64,000 nucleotides of DNA from Neurospora tetraspora (Eukaryota > Ascomycota > Sordariomycetes > Sordariales > Sordariaceae): contig NW_026944384.1 of NCBI RefSeq assembly GCF_033439725.1, forward strand, positions 6,262,001 through 6,326,000, in the 5' to 3' direction. Of the stretch, positions 47,179 to 58,529 are shown piece after piece; within the stretch, counting starts at the first letter, position 1, and every line of letters begins with the position of its first letter. Both the position numbers and the translations under genes were made by a program. The notes under the pieces were generated by a model, which saw only the letters and a list, made by a program, of their open reading frames with translations, was not told the DNA's origin and searched no databases.

Positions 47179-50100
47179 ATGCCGGGATTACCTGTGCGAG
47201 CCCCTAACGGGGTTCCCGTAAATTCTGCCAACTACAACGACCCTCGCCTCGCATCCTCCATCAGCGCATTCCTCAACCATCGACAGCCAGCCTGGACCGG
47301 CACCGTCGTCGATTTTAACCCACGGCCGACCACAGCACAAGCGCCACCATCGGCGGTACCGGCGGCAGAGCCGGCATCAGGGGAGGTGATGGTCCCTCGT
47401 GGAGGCGCGTCCGCTCAGTTTAGAGGAACAGGCCGTCCCCGCGGCCGGCCGCGCAAATACACAGGCAGACTGCCCCACGCACAACACGCCCACGACGGCA
47501 CACCCCAACAAGAACACGAGAACGAAGAAGAAGAAGAGGCGGAAGAAGAACACCAACGGCCAACACACGGACAAGGTGCACCATCTGCACAGCCGCCACA
47601 GGCAGCTCAACGGTAATGCTGAAAACATGCTCTTTGACTCTCATGTTCTTTCCCCCGCTAACCTTCGATCCCGTGTCTACAGCCCCGGCCGAACTGCCCA
47701 GACAGCCGCCGTCCTCCTGTCTCCGGCCCCGAGCGACGAGCCGAGTCCTGCCGTTTCGAACTCGAGAGAAAGTCCTAGCATAAACCACAATGCGCCCGCT
47801 CCCTCACCTCATCCCGTGATAGGCGCCCGATTTGTGCACAGCTTGGACCATGACAATACAGGGCCTACGTCTACAAGGACAGGAAACAATGGCTCGGCCC
47901 CAACAACTCCTGCGGTCCCACCTTCTCCGAGTCCGTTCTTAGCGCATCCCCAGCTCCCACTACAGTCTACAAATGCTGCCGCATCAATCCCACATTCTCC
48001 TGCGCCTCAGAACCGGCCACTGTCAGCCCAAGGAGCCCCTCGACGCGATGGCCAAGGCCAGGGTGGACACATCAACTCGCCACCATTGCCCCTGGCGCCG
48101 CACCCAGGTGAACAAGCGGCCAAGAGGAGGAGGGTAGATCCTTCACAGCCTCTTCCAGCAATCATGTACACGGAGTTCCGACATTTCCTCTCAAGATACA
48201 TGGGTTCACCGGGTGTGAAGGACCGGATCAAACAAGGCACCGAGTTTGCTAGATTCTCGCTTCTCGACCAGGCGTGTGTCAAGGAAGACGGCTTCTTCCT
48301 GGCTCTCCACCAAATCTACTGCATGTGGTCATCATATGCGCAGAATGCCTACGATGTATTACCTGAGTATCCTGCTCATACTATTGACGAAGGCCTTGCG
48401 GTTATGGAGGGGCTTCTTAAGAAGAACCTCACCATTCAGCCCTCGCATCGACAATTTTTCGAAAACTTCCCAGCACCCATCAGTAAGCTATGTGAGCCGC
48501 CCACGGCATATACCACTGCTGTACGACAAGTAGGAAGGTTCCTGCATCTGATCGGGACCAGTTATAATACATTCTTGGTTACGGTGATCCAGCGTGGGTA
48601 CCCTTACCTGGTCGATGAGCTCTTGAGCTACTGGGAATGCTACTCGCCGGTCTTGCAGTTAGCTTTATTTACCGCGTGCCGTAGGAGGATAGGAGTCCCA
48701 GACGCCCATGGCTATTCTCAAGATATCGACCGTGCTTTCCAGATCGATCAAAGGAATCATGCTCATCTATACCAGTCAAGCAACCTGAATCCGCAGATCT
48801 ATCAAACATGGCGGAACCAACAAGAGCTAGAAGCCAAGAATGCTGAGCTGATTTCGTATTATCGCTCACGCGTCAATCAAGCAAGGACCAATGCTGGTGC
48901 AACCGCCAACGGCAACAATTCCATTAGCAGCAACAACAACAACGCAACGCCTCACAACAGGAGACTGTCGGTTCAGACAACAGCCCCAACAGCCACTGGT
49001 CAGCCGATGCCAAACAGTGCACCCCCAAACCAGGCAGCTTTCACGTTTAGCAATGCCACAAATCCATACTCTCCAGTTTTTGCGCCTAGTATGGAGGCAT
49101 TCAACGCTTTTCCTACCCAGAATATGCCATCTGCGCAGCATTCCTCACCAAACGTCTACCCGTCTATGGTTACGTCTCGAAGCCCGCAGGACTTGTCAAA
49201 TCCAGCGGCACAATGGCAGCAACAACAGGTACAGCAACTTCAACAACAACAGCTGCGGCAACAACAGCTGCAATATGAACAGCTAGTACAGCAGCAACAA
49301 CAGCCACAGCGCCAGCAACGTTCGCTATATCCACAACAAAGTGTACAATACCCGGCACATGCGCCTCAACAGCATGGCCTACAACATCTTCCAATAACTC
49401 CACAACTGTGGCAGCAAATGCAGCAGGAGGGGGCTCTCCGACGACAACAAATACAGCAGCAACAGCAACAGCAACCAGTGAGTCAAAGGCAGCAATGGGC
49501 TACAGCTGCAATGGCCGCGGCGGCCAATAACAGCGCTTCGGCTGCGCAACTGTACTCGGCGAGGGCACAAGCGCAACAACAGCTTCAGCCGCAGACTGTG
49601 ATGCCCCTCCCCGCCCAAATCGCCCCTCGCAATCGCCCTCCCCAAGTCCAAGTACAGCAGAATCCGCAAATACAGCAGCATCCGCAAAACATAGTCCCGC
49701 GCGAACCAGCTCCCGCGCGCACCCCGGATCGACCGCTAGTCCCTCCACTAGGAACTACGATCCATCCGTCAGAGTATGCTTACGAGGCCTCTGATAGGAG
49801 GTCCGTGATGATGGCACTGCATCAAGCTCATGCTCGAAGTCCCAGGCGAGCAGTAGTAGATGGAGAATCAGAGCGGATGTATCAAGCAGTCAAGGAACTA
49901 GTCACAAAGCCCACCCAGCTGGCGGAAAATGTGCGTATCTACACGGTTCCCTTCGAAGTAACTGATGAGCAATATCGGTTGAGAGTGATGACCGACAGGC
50001 ACGGTGCAGCAATTGCCGTACAACCACACAAGTCACTGCGCTGGAGAATTCGCTGTTGCCGGGTCAATAACCACCAGCAAGGTGTCGTGTCGGATGAAAT

Positions 50101-50968
50101 ATGGCAAGCTACCCAGTCGAACTGGCCGGACATTTTCATTTCCTTTAACGGTGATCCCCTCGATATTCGGAGGAAACCCCATTTTGGGAAAGATTTGTCC
50201 ATCGAGCTTACAGAAATGATCCAGTTGGGGAAAAACAAGATCGAGGCTGTTATCCAGAACGCCCCAAGCCCCAACTTCTTCATCGCGGTGGAGTTGATCG
50301 AGACCTTGAGGCATTCCACCATCGTCAATGACGTTTGGAAGAATCGGCTAATTCCCGAGTCGAAGACTCTGCAAATCATCAAGGATCGACTTGGCGGGAA
50401 CCGCGCCGACGATGAGGTCTCAGTTGCGGTACCGTACCTGTCCATTGACCTGACTGATCCCTTCTCGTCGGTCATGTTCCACACACCTGTTCGAGGTGGT
50501 GCATGCACCCACTTGGAGTGTTTCGACCTGCAAACCTTTCTGAACACGAGGCAGGTGTCTAAAGTGCCCTGCGGTCATGAGGGTAGAGCATGTAAATGCC
50601 CGCCTCAGCCGACAAGCCCGGACAAGTGGGCCTGTCCGCTGTCGGGCTGTGATAAGATAGCAGGCCCATACGATCTGCAAATCGATGGCTTCTTGCTCAA
50701 TGTCCGTAAGGAGCTGGAACGCACGGGCAGAAAGCCTCAGTATAGTAAAGCTTTGCACGTGGAGGCGGACGGCAAGTGGACCGTTGTGGTGCAGGACGAC
50801 GACGACGATTATGATGATAGCGATGGGGAGGAGGACCTGGAGCCCAGGCAGAAGAAGATCAAGACGGCATCGGCAACTCCTGCTCCGGCACCCAGTGTAG
50901 CTGGGTCGTTGTCGAGGAGATCCGGACCACCGCCGAATGTGGAGGTGATTGAGATCGATGACGACTAG
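47179..50968 (+). CDS. MIZ/SP-RING zinc-finger protein, SUMO E3 ligase-like
   Basis: Exon 1 is 47179-47612, the intron is 47613-47682 (70 nt, branch GCTAACC, end CTACAG) and exon 2 is 47683-50968, giving 1239 aa. Exon 1 encodes MPGLPVRAPNGVPVNSANYN, NDPRLASSISAFLN and an AT-hook (RGRPRK), then an acidic Glu run. A helical region at about residues 310-430 (TEFRHFLSRYMGSPGVKDRI onward) resembles a folded domain. Residues about 660-830 are Gln-rich. The C-terminal part has a PINIT-like beta region and the SP-RING: CTHLECFDLQTFLNTRQ, then WACPLSGCDK, with Cys/His ligands as in PIAS/Siz proteins. A short acidic tail, VEVIEIDDD, resembles a SUMO-interacting motif. Likely role: nuclear SUMO ligase acting on chromatin, by family. 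A start at the ATG at 47399 would read through the intron. Confidence 0.88.
49204..49476. repeat. CAG/CAA-rich coding repeat (poly-Gln tracts)
   Basis: Irregular runs of CAG and CAA codons give several Gln tracts in the SP-RING protein, a common low-complexity feature in Neurospora regulatory proteins. Confidence 0.85.
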
Positions 50969-53900
50969 ATGCCATGGGCGTGTGGTCTTGAGGCATGTTG
51001 TCTTTTTGACGCTCGGCAAGGCTTTCGCGGTGTTGCTCTCAACGGAGGAGGGTTCTCAGCAAGAGCGACTCGCATTAGAATTAGCATGTTACCTTTTCAA
51101 AGCGTCTGGAGTTGCGGTTGGGGGTTCAAAAGGGTTGGTTGGTCGGTTGATTGGTTGCTGTTTGCCTCTAGCTAGATATCGGAGGGTGTCCTGGGACCTC
51201 ATAGACTTGGGGCGTTGCATTGCGTTACTCTTATTGTTGGTTCATGTAAATCAAGTTATCATATCCGGGGAGGTTGACTACCACATGGCTTCTAGCTTTA
51301 TACCCAATGTTTTCATTTCACTGGCTCAAGCACAGCAAGGCCTTGGTAACAGAATCGTGGTGTAAAAAGGGGCTAGTAAACAAATGATGCCGATGCCCCA
51401 CCCACCTCTTCTCTGAGGTGTCTGACATTCGCAGGGTTCGTTCCATTCTGTCCGCAACACCGAGCAAGAGACGTAAATGGCTCTTCTCTCCTCTTGATCT
51501 TAGTGGCTTGCCAAGATTGTAAGAAGAAGCTGAATGGCCGATTAAAATATCTGACCGACAAACGCTAGAAAAAGCTCAAACGCCCTTGTTAGAGCCGGAA
51601 CGGAACGATTGTGTTCGCCGCCGTCAAGGGGACATAAAAAATCGAAACACGCATGAGATATCTACATATGTATGTACGCGTTTCACGAAGAGTAAATACT
51701 TAGTGTTTGAGTCTTGCTTTCTAGCTGTACACTACAGTAGGAAGATGCTCAAACATGGCTTAGGTATGTATATACGCTGAAGATTGAGCTCCGGCCTCCG
51801 GGATAGTGACGACGTTGTTGCCTTCTCGGACTACGTATGTACTGCATATTTTCAGTTCGGTGCGCTTGACGACACCACAACTGACAGATACAGTGCTCCC
51901 AGAGAGTGCTCCCAGAGTTCAAAGTGTAAGTAGATCAACGCCATGTTCGTCTTCACGCGTGTTGACAAACTAAATAAAAAGGCTAGTTTTGAAGTTCAAT
52001 CCTTGCTGCGCATCCGGGTACCGTAGGCCGATGGACGGGTGTATGTGAGCCGGAACCCGAGAAAAAGAGATCAGATTAAGCGACCACTCGAGGGGGCCTC
52101 TACTTCGTAGAGGATGGAATCATAGTTATCATGATCGGCCTGTCTCCTCTCTTGTCTCTTTTCTTGTCTCTATCATAGCAGTCGTTTCGGCGGTTGTTCT
52201 GAAGTTGAGATATTTCCATCTTTGAAGCCGTCGATGTGACGTCGTCAAGGCCGGGGTCCGTGAGCGAGATCTTATAGCGGGGTTTTCAAACACTTCCCAG
52301 GACCCCCCAGACTCGCCAGGCTTAGCAAGCTCGAGGCAAGGCACCAATGAGAGCTCACGGTTCTTCTAGCGATCTCGGCTGAGCGAGGTTGCTAGGGTAT
52401 CACCAGGGCAGGGCATTGGATGACAGCGCTTGAGAAGAGGCCGAGGAATTGGAAAGCGGGGAATGCCTTGCTTCGGCTACCTTGAGAGCAGTGACGACGG
52501 CGTCAAGATGGATGGAGACGGGACTTTTAGCTTGTTCAGGTTGCTCGGGCAGCTAGCTAGCTTGCAACAAACAGCACAGAAAGCTCGGGATTTGGTGGTA
52601 GCTGTGCTGTTGTTGGTGAACCCAGTGTCGGGTATCCTGAGAGAAATAGATAAAGAGACATAGGATGGAGGGATTGGAATGAAAATGATGAAAGAGTTGA
52701 AACAACGGGAGCAACAGATTCTGTAATGGAAGCTCTCCGGAGCTACCTAGCAACAAGGCAGCCACTTATAAGCTCCCAATCCAGCGCGTCATCATCAAAG
52801 CGACAAGCCTCACGTCAGCCTGTCAGGTACAGCCTGCCACATCCACTCGGTCACCACACCATCTTTGTTGTTGTCGCCAGGGGTAACCAGTAGCAGACGT
52901 TGGACAAGACTGATAAGTTGATGCGTATGTAAGTCATGGTCCGTGGTGATGGTGATCAATGTTGATGGGGGAAAGGCTCGATGATCTCGAGGTACGGGAT
53001 AGTAGATAGATGTAACCAGGTTGAGAAGATGGGATGATGATCTCGGGAAGCGGGATGCAATGACACTTTGTTGACATTCTTATCCCTTCTTCTGCTGAAG
53101 TATTCGGAACGGATGCTGTGGTGTCGCATGTCCGTTTCCGGATGCCAGCCACCCAGAAAAGCCAACGCTAGAATCTGAAACCAAGGCCTGCAAGTGGGTG
53201 ACTTGTTAGAAGCCCTTGTAAGGCAGGGACAGCTTCAGTTGACTGGTTCTCTGTTTGAAGAGATCCACCAACCACCGCATGTAAGCATGAACTGCCTCAG
53301 ACCATGATCTCTTGTGAAAGATGATGTCTCTTGAGAGAAAAACAGTCGACTGCACCGCAACTCTGCAGACATTGAATCAAAGGCGGTCGGGGATTTTTAG
53401 TGTTTATGCACTGCTACGCAGTAGAAGATAGTGGAGCTTCTCTTCCCAAAGCGGACGGCGGTCGAGGACAGGGACCCACAGTTTTGCTGGTCTGGGCTTA
53501 CATCCCGCTGCGGATCTCTGCCGTTGCGTCTTGTTTACGACCAAAGAGACGCCCGCTTTCTCGCCCTGTTCCTCTTTCCAATTCGTTCTTGTTTCCCTTC
53601 TTCAAGAACTCCCTCGACCGACTATCTGCACGCATCTGGATCGCGCAACTACAACTCTGGGGCCTGGCTGCTTTGTTCACCTCTTATCAAATCTATTACA
53701 TGTTTATAGACTAGACGTGGGTTGTTGGTTGGTGTCTTGGCCAAGGCAGTGCCCGTCGTCCCCTCGTCTTTTCAAAACAAGTTTGAAGCCCACGTCCTGT
53801 CAACTCGGTCTTCTTTCTGGTTTTCTACTCTTTCTCTCTCTACGCCGCATTTCCATTCGCTTCCTGACGAGTAGACCATTGCGCCGCCCTTCAATCGTTA

Positions 53901-54164
53901 TCACACTGGCACCAACGATCGCTAGATTACCTATCCTCCCTCATTGTGACGCAAGGGAGAAGCCCATCTACCTACCTAGCTTGTACAGCAACAACGAGAA
54001 AACCAACACCAACCAACACCAACCAACAAAACCACACAAAGACGAAGCTTGCCGAGTAAACATTCCACCAATTCTCGCCGACGTATATGATCAGGTTATG
54101 AGACAGCCTTCCTGTCGGCGACTGCAACCATACGACCACCACGACCACCACAAACGCCGACAAG
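50969..54164. other. 3.2-kb intergenic region
   Basis: No gene is supported; the longest clean frames are near the right end (about 53531-54184) and are C/T-rich leader sequence of the C2-domain gene. I saw no transposon ends. AGAGAGTGCTCCC is nearly repeated in tandem near 51895-51915. Confidence 0.45.
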
Positions 54165-56893
54165 ATGCCTACCAAAGTACATGAGTCGTTTGTCATCCCC
54201 GGCGGCGCCATCTACTCGGACCCAACCGCCGACGGCCCTGAGATCGGTACCCTCGTCCTGGTGGTGGATCGCGCAAAGAACCTGCCCAACCTCAAGACCA
54301 TTGGCAAGCAGGACCCCTACTGTGCTGCACGTCTGGGAAAGGAAGCAAAGAAGACCACTACCGACATCCGTGGCGGCCAGACCCCCAGATGGTACGTTCC
54401 TGCATATGCTATCAGACACCAATCACGTCTAACACCAATCCACCATGTTACAGGGACCAGGAGCTCCGATTCACTGTCCACGACTCCCCCGATTACTACC
54501 AGCTCAAGGTATCCGTATTCAACGACGACAAGAAAAGCGAGTTGATTGGCGAGGCATGGATCGATCTCGGAGGTGTTGTCATCCCAGGCGGCGGTCAGAG
54601 CGACGACTGGCACCAGTTACAGTCTAGAGGCAAGTATGCTGGCGAGGTTCGCATAGAGATCACCTACTACGATAACCGACCGAGACCCGAGAAGCCCGCC
54701 GTAAAGCAACGACAGCAACATCCCGTCGAGCAACACATTCCTTCAGCCGTAGTACCGGGTCCGGGGCCGAGAGGCGTACCCAAGCGCCGTCCACTACCAG
54801 CACCATCTGTACAAGGCGGAGATGGTCCCTATATTCCAAACCAATCACCCCTTCAGCAACTCGAGTACAACAACCCTCATGCTGCGCGCTACCAGCAACA
54901 GCCGCAGCAGCAACAGTATCGCGCCCCTCCACAATACCAACAACCTAGTCAATATGACCTCCCTTCGCTAGACGACGGGCCAAGAGGCTTCGAAGGCGAC
55001 CGCCCTCCACCTCCCCCGGCTCACCGAAGTCGGAATGGCAGCAATCCCCCAGCAACAAACGGTTACCAAAACGGCTATGATCCGTCTGGAAACGGAATGC
55101 CACCCAACATGCGGCAGGATGTCCTCAGAAACGAGGCTCATCGCCAAACAAACTCGATAGCTTATCCGGGACGTCCGCAGTACAGGGGTTATGACTCGGC
55201 CCCTGCGGCTCCTACCGGCCAACACTACTCTAACGGAGACCAACCACCTCCTCCACGACATTCCTCCACATTTGACGTTAACCACGATCCCTATGATCTT
55301 CCCGATGTCCTGGTGCCCGGATCGGCTAACAGCTCGATGCGAGGCCGGAACCGTGGACCTGAGCCGGGATACGCACAACCCAATGGAGACCAGTACCGAC
55401 GACCGGACCCTGGCGGCTATGGGATGGCGTATAGTAGACACTCTGAGAGTTCCCTGTCACACTATCCACGGCAAAATGACCAGAGAAGTCAGCCGTACAA
55501 GGGTGGCTTCGAGGACCACACTGACAGCTATCAACCGCCTCCGGTGCCCGTTTCTTTGGTCCCCGGCATTGATCCTAATATCGCCCACGAGATCACGGAA
55601 CGTGTGTACCAAGACAAGAACCCAAGACCATACACTCGGCCCATAGACACACAAGTTGGAAACAACTACCAGCAACACCCTCGTGACCGCTCCCCAGTTC
55701 CTCCATATCAACCACCTGTTCCACAACATCCTCAGAGCAGAAGCCCCGGCGGCTACCAAGATGTGCCACCCCCAACTACCCCCAGCTACAACGTCGCCAT
55801 GAACCAGCGCTCCTACTCCCCCAATCCACCAGTGCGCCGAGACCCAAGCCCAATGCCAAGTCACAGCCCCAACCCACGTCAACAAACCATCAAGCGCAAA
55901 TCCGTCAGTCCCGCCCCGCCTCCCGTCGAAGAGCGCCGCCTTTCTGGCATCCCATTCGGTCCCGATTCCTACGACGCCCTAAACCCCACCGTTTCCTCCG
56001 ACAACATCGGCCGCCCCGACTACAACGAAGCCTCCGGCAAGATCATCACTCACGACGGAAAGGAAGTCGATCCCTCGGACCATCTTCCCATGGAAACCTG
56101 GGCTCCCGAACCCGAACCGAAGAAGGGCACTACTCCAAACTCCTCTCATGGCTCGCGGCCCTCCATGTCCGGCGCCCACCCAATGCCAGGACATCAAGGG
56201 ACTGTTCGCTCGCGACCGGGAACTAGTGCTGCCGCTGAGAGACCACGGTCTATGCACGGTCAGCCTCAACGTATTTCACCGCCCGTGTCCCCCTCAGTAG
56301 CTGGCACTGTTAGCAGTAGGAATAGGTTGCAGAAGCGTAACCATAGAAACACTATCACAGCCGCTGGACCGATGGGCTTGGGCATGGGCCAGCCAGGTTT
56401 TAACAGGAGCAGCGATAACGTCAGCTACTCCTCTTCTTCACAGCAGGATAATTTTACGCCGAGGGCACTTTCGCGAGCGTCGACCTTCGACTATTACGGT
56501 GCCGAGAATGGCAACTCCCCAGGAGGTCCAGTCTATGGCGGCCACAGCCCCGGAGCTGCTCCCCGAGGCGTTCCGCCGGTGCCGGCTAAGGTACCACTTG
56601 CACTACCCCCGACTACAGGACCAGCTGGCGGTGGACTGACAATGAGTGGCGCGTTGCAGTTACATAGTAGTAGCCTTACGAGAAGAGGGGCTGCGCCGAT
56701 GGGAGTGGATGAGTGGGGAGGGATGAATGGTGGAGGGGTAGGAGGTGGGTATGGAGGAATGGGAGGAGGCATGGGAGGGCCGGGTGGTGGAAGCTTGGAG
56801 GAGGAGTTGAGCAAGATTGACATCGGCACGGGAAGATCGAGGAGGTTCACGGTCAAGGGGCCGTCGGGGGGACGGTTTAGGGGGTTTAATTAG
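54165..56893 (+). CDS. C2-domain protein, Fic1/Inn1-like cytokinesis factor
   Basis: Exon 1 is 54165-54391, the intron is 54392-54453 (62 nt) and exon 2 is 54454-56893, giving 888 aa. The N-terminal C2 domain (about residues 22-140) shows GTLVLVVDRAKNLPNLKTIG and KQDPYCAARLG, then across the intron TPRWDQELRFTVHDSPDYYQ and GEAWIDLGGVV. The rest is disordered and very rich in Pro/Gln/Tyr/Arg, with many PxxP stretches suited to SH3 domains, and ends in a Gly/Met-rich tail and a basic SRRFTVKGPSGGRFRGF. Fission yeast Fic1 and budding yeast Inn1 have the same layout, link the actomyosin ring to F-BAR/SH3 proteins such as Cdc15/Hof1 and trigger septum synthesis. A septation role is inferred from that architecture. 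Confidence 0.88.
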
Positions 56894-57538
56894 TGCTGTG
56901 GCGCCCGCGGCTTGAAGGAGTGAGAGTGAGGGAATGGGGTAAAAGCATCCTCGTCTCAGGCAGACGAGGCTGGATCATCGTCATCATCAGAAGCAAGGAC
57001 AAAGAGAAAAAAAGGAAGATAATACCAGAGTGCAACAGCATGATCGGCATGAGCGGCATGAGACGCATGAAAAGCATCAGCATCAGCATAAAACGAGCAA
57101 GGTCTCGTTGTATTGTAAGGTACATTTACTACGAAGTCATGGGGAGGAAGCATTGATTGCATCTATTTGTCAACAAAAAGGGGAGGAAAAGTAACAAGAG
57201 AAGAAGCATGAATACACGAATGGATATGGACATGGGAATGGAAGGGAATGGGATCTGGCTTGGTTTGGGAATAGGATTGGATGGGAACTTTGTACTTGGG
57301 CAATGAACATAGCATGAGCAATAGCATGAATCGAATAACATGATCCAAACGATTTTCCCCATTCGTGATGTGATGCAAATTCCTTCAACATTCGTATCTA
57401 CTTTAGAATATGTATGGGTGTCTGTCTGTCTGTCTGTCTAGCTACTAGGTCTAGGAAAAGGCATGCATGCGGGTAGGGTAGGTTAGGTTTTCCTCAAAAG
57501 ACAAAAAAAAAAAAAAAAAAAAAGGGAGGGGCGTGGGT
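56894..57538. other. Intergenic region after the C2-domain gene
   Basis: 3' UTR of the C2-domain gene and the terminator of the minus-strand tRNA-like gene (poly-A at 57503-57523). A (TGTC)n-like run, GTCTGTCTGTCTGTC, is near 57421-57437. No gene is supported. Confidence 0.45.
57503..57523 (-). terminator. Oligo-T Pol III terminator of the tRNA-like gene
   Basis: 21 consecutive T on the minus strand, 15 nt beyond the predicted 3' end of the tRNA-like gene. Confidence 0.75.
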
Positions 57539-57633
57539 GTACCCGTAACGGACTCGAACCGTTGTCTTCCTGCGGCACGCATGCAGACGCGGAAATATCC
57601 ACGCCGGGAATGTTACCATTACACCAACGAGCC
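57539..57633 (-). tRNA. tRNA-like Pol III gene, isotype unresolved (intron or degenerate cloverleaf)
   Basis: The minus strand starts GGCTCGT and has a good A box and D arm (GTGT-AATGGTA-ACAT). Its perfect B box and T arm read AACGG-TTCGAGT-CCGTT. The acceptor ends GGCTCGT and ACGGGTA pair at six of seven positions, two of them G-T. A 21-base A run on the plus strand (57503-57523) gives a strong T terminator 15 nt downstream. The central about 45 nt do not make a standard anticodon arm: the base expected at position 33 is not T, and only partial helices (TTCC/GGAA, CGGC/GCCG) form. An intron is likely, but the anticodon could not be assigned, so it may also be a tRNA pseudogene. Confidence 0.55.
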
Positions 57634-57736
57634 ACCCACGGGAAGATGGCGGGGAAAGGGGAGCTTATGAATCCCGTCCCTACACTACTTGTAGACGGGT
57701 TCTGGTTGTGAGTTGCGATGACGCGGGTTAGGCAGG

Positions 57737-57831
57737 AGCGGCGGGCGGGAGACAGCGGCGGGCAGATGAGGTGGGATGGAAGAATGGAAGCGGCGGGCAA
57801 GGACGGCAGGATTCAGGAAGGAGCGGCGGGC
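57737..57831. repeat. Four dispersed AGCGGCGGGC words
   Basis: Exact 10-mers start at 57737, 57754, 57789 and 57822, about 100-200 bp upstream of the tRNA-like gene. Confidence 0.8.
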
Positions 57832-58356
57832 AATCATCATCTCGGGGCAGCCGCGAGACATGGGTTTTCTCCCAGCTAGAATTCTAGTCTTCTTTTCGGA
57901 TCTGACTGAATCTCATCTCTACGGTAGCCAGTACCTTATTTCTTACCTTACCCATACGGCCCGGGGGCGCTCTACTACTTGCTCTTTCACTGTGTAGAAG
58001 CTCGCTCGTCAGTCCTTTCTTTTAGGGACCAGTGTGACTGTGGAAGGGGTTTGTAATCTATCAGGAGTGTTTTTCTCCTCGGCAGGTGGAGATCAACCTC
58101 GGGACAGGACTGCTTAAAGAGGGCTCTCTAGACATTTCTCTGCTCCATCCATGGGCATGATTCGGCCCTTCTGATCTGATTTGACCTTGTTTCTCTTCGG
58201 CTCAGGGCTTATGTCTCGAGTTTTCCTGGATTTGTTTTGCCAGCAGTTAGTTTTCCTCTATTACTTTTACTTTTATTTGTAATTTACTAGTAATAACTAT
58301 ATATATACATATACAAGTCTATGATTATTATTTTCGGAAAGACGGCGAATCTTATA

Positions 58357-58529
58357 ATATAGTTAAGGGGTAGGACAACTCCCGAAGGGATTTTAACAAC
58401 GTGTAGAGAGAAAGAAGGGGAGGAGTAGATTTGGATAGAAGAGGTGGAGGCGTTAAATCTACTCCTCCTCCTCCTTCTCTCTACACGTTGTTAAAATCCC
58501 CCCGGGAAGCTCCCACCGCCTGACTATAT
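58357..58529. repeat. Foldback inverted repeat, 173 bp, possible MITE remnant
   Basis: Core arms 58387-58432 and 58455-58500 are inverted copies with 43 of 46 matches and a 22-bp loop. Weaker symmetry continues outward through CCCGAAGGG/CCCCCGGGA to ATATAGT (58357-58363) and ACTATAT (58523-58529). No target duplication could be fixed. The flank on the left is AT-rich. Confidence 0.85.

Noticed and set aside
47399-47682. ATG at 47399 as the start of the SP-RING protein
   Set aside because: The stretch encodes Lys/Asn/His-rich low complexity, and the alternative 47179 start with a branch-site-bearing 70-nt intron gives a more protein-like N-terminus in phase.
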